Source of the DNA: Anthopleura xanthogrammica | Taxonomy: Eukaryota > Cnidaria > Anthozoa > Actiniaria > Actiniidae | Length of the DNA stretch: 64,000 nucleotides | Assembly (NCBI GenBank): GCA_964019055.1 | Contig: OZ025209.1 | Coordinates: forward strand, 11,379,981-11,443,980 | Direction of reading: 5' to 3' | Shown here: in pieces, positions 1-12,800 of the stretch | Layout of the letters: each line of letters begins with the position of its first letter | How positions within the stretch are numbered: the stretch's first letter is position 1 | Program-made: the position numbers and the translations under genes | Notes under the pieces: model-generated | What the model was told of the DNA's origin: nothing | Seen by the model: only the letters and a program-made list of their open reading frames with translations | The model's database searches: none

Positions 1-404
1 TGTCGATCTGTCAAGAGAATTATAAGTGATGTGTGTGAATTCTAGAGTCACTTACAGCAACTGCATTAAGGATGTTATCAACAGTAGCAACTACCATACA
101 TATCGAAGTATGGTGTGGATATTATAGTATGGACTTTGGCAAAAGACATCAATGACGTCACCACTACTTTTCTATCATCACTGTGGCAACGACAAAGACA
201 TCAGCGACGTCACCAGACCAGTTTTTTTTATGATTAAATGATTAGCCATTCTGAGGTTGAGAAAAAACTGGGTCGAGTTGGCATTGCAGTGCATGATGTG
301 ACTGTTTGATAACCCGAAATAGACGCCATCTTGGAAATATCTCCCCTAAAACAGACCCCTCATCGACCTCGGAATGGCTTTTAACAAAACCACAAATTCC
401 TTAC

Positions 405-2576
405 TTCGTTTCCATATGGCAGGCTATTAGCCATTTCTGGTGAAGCAAACATTTTTGTTCCCCTAAATCCACGTGGTCTTTCTTCTGTCATTCTTATCAC
501 TAGACCAAAGTCAGCAATTTTCACCTGCAAACACATACCATCAACATTATTGTCATCCCACTGATATTCTTACAGCAGCACACGAAGGACACGCATTGAT
601 TCTTAAGGTACAGTTGCATATATATATATATCAGTGATGGGTACTTACTTGTCTATCGATGCCAATCAATATATTTTCACCCTTGATGTCACAGTGAATA
701 TACTCGTGGCTATGTAAGTAAGCAAGTCCTTGTAGACATCCCTTCAATATAGACGCAACAACCTTCTCTGTCAAACCCTCTGTTACATTGGACAGCGTGT
801 AAAGGCTGACCCCAGCCACATATTGTGTAACAACGTACAAAGTTGTATCTGTGAGGTAGCTGTCTTTAAGAGTGAGGATGTTTTCGTGGCTGCAGGTGCG
901 CAGGACCTCGAGCTCCATCACCAGGCTTTTTTCATCTGGATCTTCGAGCGAGATGGTCTTGATGGCATATTCTTCGTCCTGATCAGAACAAAGGAAACGA
1001 AAAACGATGTGAGCAACAAACAAACTATAGGTTTTGGTTTTAATAAGTAAATCACATACTGTATCTTTCTCCCTTTCTCATCCTCTCTTCTCTCTCTTCT
1101 CTCTCTTCTCTCTCTTCTCTCTCTTCTCTCTCTTCTCTCTCTCTCTCTCTCTTTTCGTTTTCGTTCTGGGCTGGCCAAAAAAAATGTCACACCATGATAT
1201 CCCTAAGGGGTCGTACTTGTCTTTCTCACACACTCTTTTATGAGGTCAGTACCTGTATTTCATTGTGTCTTGCAAGGTAAACATGTCCAAAAGTTCCTTC
1301 ACCAATCTCTCTGATGAAGGTATAATGTCTGTTTGGATTGTAGCGCGTATCACGATGGAAGTATTCCAATACACTTTTCCAGTCCGCTTGCATGTACATA
1401 TGTTGAACACTCTTTTTTGAGCTGAGTACGATATCGGAAACGGTAACTTGGCTTGCTTCACTAATAACAACAAGAAATGAAAATAAGAATACTAAATATT
1501 TTATACAGTTCTAGTGCATTGCATACTACGCATATGACGCTTTACTTTAAACGAAAGGTGGAATTGCTTTAATTTAAAATAATCATTTCATGGATTGGTA
1601 GTTAGCCAGTAAAGGACTTGTAGACTTGCAGACACTGGACGAGATAACTTGAAAAACATTTGGTAGTGCAGTGTTATTGTAACGCAATTTAAAAAGTGGA
1701 AAAACCGAGTTCGCATGTCTTTGTTTACCTTAATTTCCTTTCTGGTAGTGGTAGAGATCTTGTAGCAGGAGGCATTGATTCGAGGGAAAGACATCTTTGG
1801 ATACCCGGCTCTGTATTCGAATACACAGAGCGCAGTAGACCCGGAGCAGCATCCTGCTTGATTTCTTTAGTGTTTGAATGCCTCTGGTTTGTTGGCGTTC
1901 TTGGGTCCGCAGATGCGCAAGTATCCTTTCCTCCCTGGCATTTGCTTGGTTTGCCAACACAAGGTCTTTTCTCATCGGCAGCTGTGGGTGCACAAGATGG
2001 TGCAGGGCTTTGAGGATTCTTAGGCTTTACTCTCCTTAAACAGAAGGTCTCTATAACCATAAAATAAGCATGGTCAGTTTTCTGTACAAAACTGTAGCAA
2101 AAACAAACCATCGTTATAAATAAATATTGATTGGATTCTTACTCTTTCGCCTCCAATAGCCTCTGATGTTTTTGTTGAAATTAAACAATTCCTTTTCAAG
2201 TTGATCTATAGTTATCTGAAATGAGAAAACTCAGTTGTAGTAGAGATTTTGTGCAACTAGTGTATATATCGGCTACATTTTTTTGATAAACAAGTAATTC
2301 GCAGAGTGCGTTGTTTGCGAACATTTTTTATAACAGCCGAGTCGAACTCACTTAAAAATCTAAGCAAATAGCTGCTTGATAATTTAATAAGTGAAACAAT
2401 AAAATATTTTGTAAATATTGAATGTGATCTAAATGGTAAATGTCTAAAATTAGAACTAGTTATCGCGCGGAAGTCGACGGCATTCTGATCATGAACTACG
2501 CCCTTCAAATCTAAGTGAATCAGACACTTACCGGTTCTCTTTCTTGAGGTTTTGGTTTACTGTACACGCACCCCAT
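405..2576 (-). CDS. Protein kinase (STE/MAP3K-like), N-terminally lipidated, 3' part outside window
   Basis: Six exons on the minus strand join in phase: 2532-2576, 2143-2215, 1729-2050, 1253-1460, 649-978 and 405-524. They give 366 residues, and the last exon ends at a GTAAGG donor, so the gene continues past the left edge. The protein starts MGCVYSK, a myristoylation/palmitoylation signal like that of Src-family kinases, which suggests membrane attachment. Residues 40-190 are polar and low in complexity. The kinase domain starts near residue 195: glycine loop IGEGTFGHVY (199-208), AIK lysine 223, a helix C glutamate near 238, catalytic loop HCDIKGEN (311-318) and DFG (331-333), then ASPEM in place of APE. 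The usual HRD arginine is cysteine. The loop resembles STE-group kinases (IKG-N), but the subfamily is not settled. The remaining C-lobe is missing. The substrate is unknown. Confidence 0.8.
1081..1152. repeat. 9-bp polypyrimidine minisatellite
   Basis: About eight units of a 9-bp TTCTCTCTC repeat lie in the intron between kinase exons 4 and 5. The purine strand reads as repeated RER triplets in one frame, which produces spurious open reading frames. Confidence 0.85.
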
Positions 2577-2980
2577 CTTTAAATGCTAAAATTTGTATCC
2601 CAACTTTTGCTAATAAGAGTTTTTGATTAGATTTTATCCGCAGCGCAGAACAACAGTGTTTCACTAACGAAAGAAACTTTACAAATGAAGAATCGCTAAA
2701 GAATTGTGAAGTCATAGTCAGAACTACGTGTTAGCGCGCGCGGATCTTGACTGGTTTCCAGGCCCCTTCGGCGCAAAATAGGATCATGAATGGATACTGA
2801 ATAGTGAACATTGTAAACCTTAAGAAGAGTCTTCCTTACTCATTGTGTGCATTATTTGTTTATGAAAGTGCGAAGGGACTGTACTTCTTGGTGAGCTTTT
2901 TTCGTCGGATTGCTTCATGGTGATTTGGCTGTTTGGAAGAAAGTTCTTTAAGAAAGTAAGAAAGATCTTTATGATAATTA

Positions 2981-3085
2981 ACAATTAGTCCTCGAGTCCG
3001 AATGGTCTACGAGTCAATAGCCCATGAGGCCGAAGGCCGAATGGGCTATTGACTCGTAGGCCATGAGGGCGAGAGGTCTAATTGT
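2981..3085. repeat. Short foldback element (near-perfect hairpin)
   Basis: The left arm, containing ACGAGTCAATAGCCCAT, is repeated in inverted orientation as ATGGGCTATTGACTCGT, with a loop of about 13 bases. The outer ends ACAATTAG and CTAATTGT are also complementary. It looks like a small non-autonomous hairpin element and has no coding content. Confidence 0.8.
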
Positions 3086-3091
3086 TTTAGT

Positions 3092-3268
3092 AAAAACCTA
3101 CTAATCGGTCCAATAAAAGGATGCAAAAAGTTTTGGATTTTGCTTTAAATATATTTTTTTTGGTTTTCAAAACCGGCGCTTTTCGCTACTAGAGGTCTAT
3201 CACTAATAGACCCCTAGTAGCTCAGCCAATCACAGGGCTCGATTGGTGATAGACCATTAGTAGGTTTT
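3092..3268. repeat. MITE-like element with inverted ends
   Basis: The ends AAAAACCTACTAATCGG and CCATTAGTAGGTTTTT are inverted copies with one mismatch. A second inner palindrome surrounds CTAGTAGCTCAG. It sits directly beside the preceding hairpin. No transposase is present, so a non-autonomous DNA element is the best reading. Confidence 0.7.
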
Positions 3269-3427
3269 TTCTAATTTTAAATAGACACTATATTCAAACT
3301 AGAGAACATGAAGGACAGAGAGGGACTATTTCACTATGGGCTTTGGGATATCGGTATTCCTCGAAAGTTATTTTTAGATTTTGCGTACCCCATAGGAATA
3401 CCCTTCCGCTTCCGGTTACTAGTCATA

Positions 3428-3430
3428 TGA

Positions 3431-3462
<32 letters not shown>

Positions 3463-4510
3463 AAAGAGAGAGAGAGAATGAATGAATGAATGAATGAATG
3501 AATGAATGAATGAATGAATGAATGAATGAATGAATGAATGAATGAATGAATGAATGAATGAATGAATGAATGAATGAATGAATGAATGAATGAATGAATG
3601 AATGAATGAATGAATGAATGAATGAATGAATGAATGAATGAATGAATGAATGAATGAATGAATGAATGAATGAATGAATGAATGAATGAATGAATGAATG
3701 AATGAATGAATGAATGAATGAATGAATGAATGAATGAATGAATGAATGAATGAATGAATGAATGAATGAATGAATGAATGAATGAATGAATGAATGAATG
3801 AATGAATGAATGAATGAATGAATGAATGAATGAATGAATGAATGAATGAATGAATGAATGAATGAATGAATGAATGAATGAATGAATGAATGAATGAATG
3901 AATGAATGAATGAATGAATGAATGAATGAATGAATGAATGAATGAATGAATGAATGAATGAATGAATGAATGAATGAATGAATGAATGAATGAATGAATG
4001 AATGAATGAATGAATGAATGAATGAATGAATGAATGAATGAATGAATGAATGAATGAATGAATGAATGAATGAATGAATGAATGAATGAATGAATGAATG
4101 AATGAATGAATGAATGAATGAATGAATGAATGAATGAATGAATGAATGAATGAATGAATGAATGAATGAATGAATGAATGAATGAATGAATGAATGAATG
4201 AATGAATGAATGAATGAATGAATGAATGAATGAATGAATGAATGAATGAATGAATGAATGAATGAATGAATGAATGAATGAATGAATGAATGAATGAATG
4301 AATGAATGAATGAATGAATGAATGAATGAATGAATGAATGAATGAATGAATGAATGAATGAATGAATGAATGAATGAATGAATGAATGAATGAATGAATG
4401 AATGAATGAATGAATGAATGAATGAATGAATGAATGAATGAATGAATGAATGAATGAATGAATGAATGAATGAATGAATGAATGAATGAATGAATGAATG
4501 AATGAATGAA
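3428..4510. repeat. GAAA then (GAAT)n microsatellite, about 1 kb
   Basis: About 37 bp of GAAA repeat and a short GA run lead into roughly 1,030 bp of uninterrupted GAAT repeat (3476-4510), with no visible interruption over about 258 units. It ends about 235 bp before the start codon of the GTPase gene, so it lies in that gene's likely upstream region. Its true length in the genome may differ from the assembly. Confidence 0.95.
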
Positions 4511-4744
4511 ATGATATATTATACTGAAATTTTACTTTCCTTCCTTTTCTTCCTCTTTCCTACCTTCTTACCGTCCCCGTTTCTATGTCTTGGGTTCCCT
4601 GTGTCTTTTCTCGATATCTATCCCATAATGCAATACATGCCTGAAGAAGCCTGGGTACTAGTAAAATTTAGATACCCGATTTTTTGCCGGTTTTTAAAAA
4701 GTATTGAAGAATTTCGTGGAATTTTCATAAGAAATCCTCAAAAA

Positions 4745-6800
4745 ATGCCTTCGGGAAAGCAACGATCCTCAGCAAACGCTCCAGATACGTCTACTTTAAG
4801 CTTAAACGAACGGATCTTGAAGGAATGCCACGAACTTTACACAGATGAAGAAAGGGGTACGTAAGTCTAAGTTTGTACACGTTGGCAAAATAACATTTGT
4901 CCAAAAAGATCAACTTTTATCAAGTTGAGTTTTAGATCAAAATGTTTGGCTTTGATATCCGTTTTTTGCTTTGATATTGTGTACAGGTCTTATTTCAATA
5001 GCGAAAGGACTTGGATTGACTTTGTTGGCCCCGAGAAAAAAGATTAATGTAATCTTGATTGGCAACCATTCTGCTGGTAAAAGCTCCTTTATAAACTGGT
5101 ATGTAATTATAAAACCTGAAAAGATTGTTGCTTTTTATTAAGAATTTTTAATCAGGAACTTTGATTTTGAGTTAATTTGCTAGTTACCAACAGACTGTGG
5201 CCCAATGGCTGCATCTTTAAAATATATCTTGAAAGTAACGTATGGAGGTTTTTGGGTTAGTTTTTCTTTAACTTTTCAAATCTGACCCAAATTCCTTCAA
5301 ACCTGTTACATACATGACCAAAGAACACTTTAAGACACCATGTGAATGAAGGAAATTGTATTCAAGTATTTCTATCAAAATGGTCTTATTTAAAAACCTA
5401 AATACCTTGCTTTTTATTTTAAAGAGAAACATACAGTACACTGTAGCTTGAGTTTCCTGTGTTTACTGAGATAGAAAAGGTCTACAGACAAAATGAACTC
5501 AAAGGTCACTTTTTTAAAGTGGCTGCCTACTATTGAAAAATTCCATGAAAAAGTTTCTGAATCACAAATTTTTAAACTCAAATTTAATGCTGATTTCAAA
5601 TCTGGAAAGAAATTTTTCAGTATTTGATTGAAACGCAGCAATAAAGAAACTTGATATTTGTGAAAACTTTCATTTGCCTATACCCCCACTAGCCATGGCT
5701 CAAAATAACAGCCAGTCATACGTCGGTCAAGATATCTGGCATATATTTTATTTTATTTTTGTTTTAAATATGACCGATCAACTTGTCTGTTCAATTCCAC
5801 CAGTCAAGCACCAAATTTGGCTGGACATTGACCTTTGACCGGCTGTTATTTTTTAAGCCCTGCTACCATGATTACATTTCTTTCTTTCTTTTCACATTGC
5901 CCAGGTACATTGAAGAGCATATTCAGAAAACTGGTGTTGCTATAGAAACTCAGGGTTTCACTGTTGTCACTAGTGGAAAGAAACGAGAATCCTTGACAGT
6001 GAGTTCTAGAATTATGATAAGTTAACTATTTCATTCTGTTAAAAATGGTTTAGAATGTAGGAAAACTATGCACAAACTAAATAAATTGTATACACATCAG
6101 CTTTTTTAAAAAAGGTTGGTTGAAGTTTTGTTGTTTGTTGCAGGGCTCAAAGTAATGGCTGGTCAATGGTCAATGTCTGGCCATATTTGGTACTTAACCA
6201 GTCAATATGGTTTTAAACAGACATCTTGACCAGTCATATTTAAATAATAAAAAAGTCATATAAAATATGCACTATAATGGGTGATAAAAATTCAAGCAAT
6301 GGAATCTTGTCATAACAATATGTCAAAATTTTCCCCGACTTTGTCTGCAAGTTATTCTGGACAGCACATTTTCTTCTGTGGTGACATTGTTTACATTCAT
6401 TATGAATATAATGCATTTCAAGGTTTGTAAGCCACATGCAAAATGCAGCTTGTAATTCAAGTAACATGCAACATACAGTATGCAACAAGCAATAAAACCT
6501 AAGTTCATCAACCATTTTTGAAACAGCTGTATAAACTTTGTAGGCAATTTGATTTATTCTACACTGTGAATATAATATTTATTAAATTCTTTATTGTTGT
6601 TTTATAAAGGGCAATGCAACTCTTCACTTGTATCCATATTTCAAGCCACTTCAACAAATAAATGGTAAATATCAACAGTAATATGTTATCCATCACCTGT
6701 GCTTGAGTACAGCCTGTATTGTGTATATATAATTTTATTATTTTATTATGAGGATGCAATGTATTACAGTTGTAATTTGCTTTCAAACTCAATTGTGCAC

Positions 6801-6836
<36 letters not shown>

Positions 6837-9800
6837 CGCTTCCGGGCTCCCTGCTTTCCCTGCCCCTGTTTCATACATGTATCTTATCTGTCCTCTCTTC
6901 ATTTGCGACAATTAAATGTAGGAACTGAAGGTTTTGTAATGGTAATTTGTTTTTTCATTTTTCCTAGGGGTTGTTGAATACCTGATTACTGAAATCTCCA
7001 CTTCAAAACAGAAGAAGTTTAGTCTGATCACATTTGTTGACACCCCTGGACTTGTTGATGGAGACATGAAATATCCATTTGATGTTGATGAAGCAATCAC
7101 ATGGCTAGGTGAGTAGTAATTAATGTTAAAGAGCAAGAGCATGCATGCATGCCATTGTCCTTGTTGTTGCCATCCACTAGAACATTGATTAGTTGGTGCT
7201 TTTTCATGTTCTGCCTGTAGCCAGAACAGCAATGCTGAGGATGATGGTGCATGAAAAACTGTTTTGAAATTGGGCTCAAGTCATCACCCAGCGTTGCTGT
7301 AGCCAGAACAGCAATGCTGAGGATGATGGTGTGTGCATAAAAAACTGTTTTGAAATTGGGCTCAAGTCATCACCCAGCGTTGATCTTGCCGTCCTCATGC
7401 ATAAGGGTATCTGTTTAGGCCCTGTTTATATGGAGGTGGGCCAGCAAGCTTACCAGGGTTCGGTAAGTGAGCCAGCCCACCTTTCCATATTTAAAATGCA
7501 ATGAAGTTTTTACAGAATTGTCAGTTGAACCAAGATCTCGGCAACGTGGGCTTAAGCCCACATAAACAGGGCCTTACTAAGGTTTATCCTCATTTCAAAG
7601 TCAAAATATTTACAAAAATCAATGGTAAAGTAAAGAATGCACAATTTTAACAATACAAACACTAAAACTGCATGGATCTTCACTGGAACATGTGGATATT
7701 CAAGGGTTGCTTGCAAAGGAGGTCAAGTAATGATTTTTTATTTGAGAATTACACTTAAAGTTGTGTAATGAATTTCTTCCTGTTATTCCACGTTTAACTT
7801 ATTCTATTGCTGTTGTCCCTGCAGGTGATTTGGCTGATTTGATATTTGTATTCTTTGATCCCATTGGACAAGCACTTTGTAAGAGGACATTGAATCTTGT
7901 TGGTAAGATAAGTGATATCATGCGATAACAGTTACAGAATATGATTGAGATTAGTTCTAGGAGAAGACTACATGTACTGTATCAGAGAAAATAAGAGTTA
8001 CATGTACACCTATTTCAATTAACGTTGATAACAGCTAGAGATCTTGAATGGTCAATCTGAGACCAAGGAAATTGTGGGAGACAACATGAAATTTTGTGAA
8101 TTAATGCGATACTGTAAGTGAGACAAATTAGCAATTCAATACCATTCAAGCATGATTGCAACTATGTATTTGCAAAATTGATGAGATGAACATTCAGCCT
8201 TCCACAACTCTTATAGGTCTCAGATCGACCATTTCATCCCATTTCATCCCATTATCAACCTTAATTGAAATAGGTGTATACACCCAGGGCATATACATGT
8301 ATATTAATCATTAAATTTTGTAAGAATTTTATGATGTTGTTATGTCCGGGGGTGAGGGGCTTATATTTGAGCAGGGGAGTGCTTATGCCTGGTAAGGGTG
8401 GGAAATAGTTTCTTTCTTTTTTCCAGTTTCAATTTTTTATTCCAGTTTTAAATCTGGAATCAATATACTTTAATTTAAAGAACAAAAAAATACATAAATT
8501 ATCTAGATTGATTTTAAGTTATATTTTCTAATTAACAGAAAAATTAAATGAGAAGGGTTCTGACCGGCTCAGATTCTACCTCAGTAAAGCTGATACTGCT
8601 GGACATGAGAGTGATAGACAGGTATAGTCTCTTATTAGTTAATTATTGGAATGATACTCTAAGTTTCTTACTAGAAAAAGAAATCTAACAAATTAAAAAC
8701 TTCATAACCTTAATGTCAAACACTGAGGGAGGCAGGGAGTGTGCACAGTTGTCATTGGAAGAACACAACATGAGTGAGCATAGGTGTCAGAGTGGTTTAA
8801 AAAGTGGGGGTGCCTGATCATGACATTTCCAGATGCACATGTAAACATTCTTCTTTCCTCAAGGAAACAGTGTGCTTAAATTTCAATAGAAAGACCCAAA
8901 ATACATGTAGACCCTTCATAGTGTAGGTCATTCACCTCAATAAATTTACTTTTTTACTATATAATTTTGTTGTCTAAGATGATGTCCATGCTTGTCTATA
9001 CTGTATGTGAAGTCAAATTTATGCCCAAAAAGTGGAGATGCTGGGGGGGAGTGATCGGGGAAAGGGAAATTGGTACTAAATATTTTGCTTTAACTTCCAC
9101 CTTTGTCCACTTGCAGAAAGTACTGATGCAGATAACTCAGGAACTCTGTAAGAGGCCTGGTTTGAATAAAGCTGGTTTTGACATGCCGACCATTTATGTA
9201 CCAAATCTCTTGGACAAGGTACAGTAGGTGTTATACAGTACCAACTATGTACAGGCACAGTAGGTGATATTTTTAAAGCATGGGTGCACTTTGATTGATC
9301 AGCTTGCATGACCTTGCAATGTTACAATTTGTACAACATATATAGGACAGGAAGTGATTTATCCCATTCCAATGCAAATACAGCCAATAAGAATGCAGGA
9401 AAGCTCTTATGGTACGTACATTTTAAATATTATTGATTTTACTAATTTTCCAGCCATCTCGATGTGCTAACCAAATTGAAGAAGTGTGCAAAGAGCTAGA
9501 GAAGACTATCAACCACACCATCCAGAACACGCTTAACACACTGGAGAAAGACTGTCATAAGATATCAGAACTAGTGGATGAAAACCTGGCTAAAGATGCG
9601 TAAGTTAGGCTTATTTAAGTAATGATAATTAACTTTATTAATGTGTCAGAAATTCCTAGCTTGCACTCAGTGCAAGCTAATTGGGGACACCTGTCTACTA
9701 TAAAATCAAATAAGGATAAAACTTTCATTTGAATAAACTAAGTTAAGATATAATTTGATATATACATTATAAGACTAAGACCCAACCCAAACCCAAACCA

Positions 9801-12800
9801 AACCCCAATGTCCCCGTTTCCTCCCCCTCCCCTCCTACCCGTTATCTGATCATCAATCTGAAGTAATCTGAGTAATACGTACACTTCTTAAAATATATAC
9901 AAAAGTAAGAATTTGAAACTAAGTATAATTAAGACTAAGGCCGAGTTTAGACGTCGAATCCCACAGTGAGGTCTCTCTCGACCTGAAGGGTTTCTCCCTC
10001 CACAAAACGTAACAAGCTACTCGTAACAAGCTAAATTCCAATTGGTTCTGTGAGTTAGCCTTGCCCTGTCTTAGATCAGCCCAGAGGTTGTTTCAGGGTT
10101 CGATCTGTGAGTTAGCCATGCCCTGTCTTAGATCAACCCAGAGGCTGTTTCAGGGTTCGATCTGTGAGTTAGTCATGCCCTGACTTTGATCAGCCCAGAG
10201 GTTGTTCAGTTCAGGGTTCAATGTCTGAGTTAGCCTTGTCCTGAATTTGATCACCCTAGCCATGCTCTGACTCTGATCAGCCCAGAGGTTGTTTCAGGGT
10301 TCGATCTGTGAGTGAGACGTACCCTAAATGTGATCGGCCCTATTGTTTCAGGATATCGATAAAAGTTGGTCTTTTCATTTACAGGTATCGGAGTGTGTTT
10401 TCACCATTGTGTTTTCCTTTCTCATTCTCTAGGGAAGCATGTTCTTACAATATCAAGGCAGGACTCAAGGGTGTTGTGTTCGCGTTTCTTGGAATGCTGC
10501 TTCCTTTTGTTTTGCTTATTAATTTTGTTGCCAGTAGCAGCTCACGAGGTACACTGGAATATGTCCTGGGAAAGGATGCCACCGGAAAGCTTAAATATTA
10601 TACTGTAAGTCACTGGAAACTTACGCCTGAGGAAACAGACGTCCTTTCTTTCGTTCTTTGTCCCCTAGCGAAAGCTTTCGGGGGGACGAGGAGCTTTCCT
10701 AGGCTATGAATTTTTTTATAATCTTACAGGGTGAGCTTGTTTGGACTTCGAGTCTGTTCTTAGCCTGGGTTAAAAAAACTTTGAAAAGAATATTGGGCAT
10801 TTGCAAAATCGGTCAATGTCCTTTGGAAATTCTTTGAAAATTTACTTTTTAAATTGTTTTACGACCCTGTAAATTATAATTTACGATCCAATTCCAAAGT
10901 CAGGGCACGGCTAACTCACAGATCTGGAATCTAGCGTGCTACTGTAGGTTTTGCGGAGTGAGGAAAACCGGAGAACCCGGAGAAAACCCTCGAATCAAGG
11001 GAGAGACCCAACAAACTCTACTCACATGGAACGCCGATTCTAGGAATCGAACCCGAGAGCCCAGAGAAGAGATGCGAGTCCAGTACCTCTACACCACCCT
11101 TGAACTGCTTTAAGTATAAACCCCTTTCACGTGACGTCAAAGCAGCTCATTTTGAAGGACAAAACAAAATAATTTAAATCTCCTGAGAATAGGCAATGTG
11201 CATCAAAGCTCACAAAGCACTCTGGGAAAGTGAGTTCTTTCAAAATGTAACAGGGAAATCAAAGGAACTATCGAAAAAAAATCACTCTGTTATTTTGGTC
11301 TGCTGAAGTCCTTTTATTTCCTTAAAAAAAAATTTGAAGGAAAAATTGTAAGATGAGTTTGTAAAGGAGCCAAAAAAGCGTAAGAACTCACTTTCCCATC
11401 ATGCTTTGTGCTAGAATTTCGAGCTCATGCACATTGGCTATTGGAAACTATTGTTTTTTTGCTCCAAATAGAGCTGCATTCCGACGTGCTGCAAGGGGAC
11501 TATGAAGTAGATTTCGTACGAAATTTACGAAAACAGCCACATTACGAAATTTAAAAAAATCCGATGACCAATCACAGCGCTGAAAATGCTGACATATCGC
11601 GGCACGTGAATAAACGTGAATATTTAGTGCTTCGTTTCTTTTGTTTATACCTCCAGGCTCCTGTAGAAGAAATGTGGAAATCCATACCATCAGAATATCA
11701 CTACCACACTCTTATTGGAATGCTTGTCTTCTCGTTTCTTCTTCTCATAATCGGAAAATTCTCTTCAAGGTAAGGAATAAATATCCTTATTGATTTGAAA
11801 TTATTCTCAAAATAGCCAAAGGACAGATAGGTGAAAGCCATGTAGACTTTTGCAAAGTCCTTCGTCTCCGTATTAGTTAACGCGCGCTGAATAAAGCACA
11901 GGCAACCCAACCCGAACCACAAGCACTGTACGACTTTGACGTTCGCTTTTTCCCCACTTGCTTCGCTCGTGACTCTTTGAGTGACGAGAAGTCGACTTGG
12001 AGCAAGTCTAAAAGCCATATTAGTAGTGTTAAAATTAGAAATATGTTGTAAAAACCCACCAACGTGGCCGTGATGGCGTAACTTGTAAGAAAAGAATTAA
12101 GCCTTGATTATTTCGGACAGTTTGAAGACAACGTTTTCAAGAAAACAGAAAAGATTGCTGTTGGAGAAACAATCTTTTGTGCAAGGCTATGTCAAGGGGA
12201 AAAAGGTAAGTACAGCCACCGCATTCCCTCATCCTCATGCTCTCCGTCCTTAGAAAATATTATCCTAGCATCTTTAATAGACCTTAAAGTGCCCTATGGT
12301 GACTTTCCTGGCTTCGTGTATGCTAAATTATCTGTCTAACAAAAGAAGGATTATTAGCTATAGGTCCCTTTCAGTACGTCGGAATCGGCAGCTCAATTTG
12401 GAGGACAAAACAATAGGTTTGAATAGACCATTTTCGAGATGTGCGATCGCTTTCAAAAATATCGCAGGCGCGTACATGATCTCGAGGCATTTTCGGGCAG
12501 AGTCAATGGCGCGCGTGATCTTGCCCAAAAATACCTCTTTTTCATGTCTGCGCCTGCGATAATTTTGAAAGCGCTCGCGCATCTCGAAAATGGTCTATTC
12601 TCTGAAGATTGAAATTCTTGTGTTTGGTACTCCAAATTGAACTGCTTTGACGTCACGTGAAAGGGATGTATTGTGTTTTTCGTTTCCTCGTTCACCCATG
12701 ATATTGTCAAAGATTCGTAAGCTTTGGTAAAGTTTTGATTGATATTTTTATTTATTTAATTCTATCCCTTCACAGGAAAAATTATACAAAGAATATCTGC

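Noticed and set aside
3428..4510. Regular short repeats considered as a CRISPR array or coding repeat
   Set aside because: It is a pure tetranucleotide run with no spacers, in a eukaryotic context.
4502..4864. Longer N-terminus for the GTPase starting inside the microsatellite
   Set aside because: The extra 81 residues come from repeat and T-rich sequence, and readthrough past 4856 ignores the donor needed to keep the exon 2 frame.
11040..11100. tRNA gene on the minus strand
   Set aside because: A and B boxes are present but the acceptor and anticodon stems do not pair; a SINE fits better.
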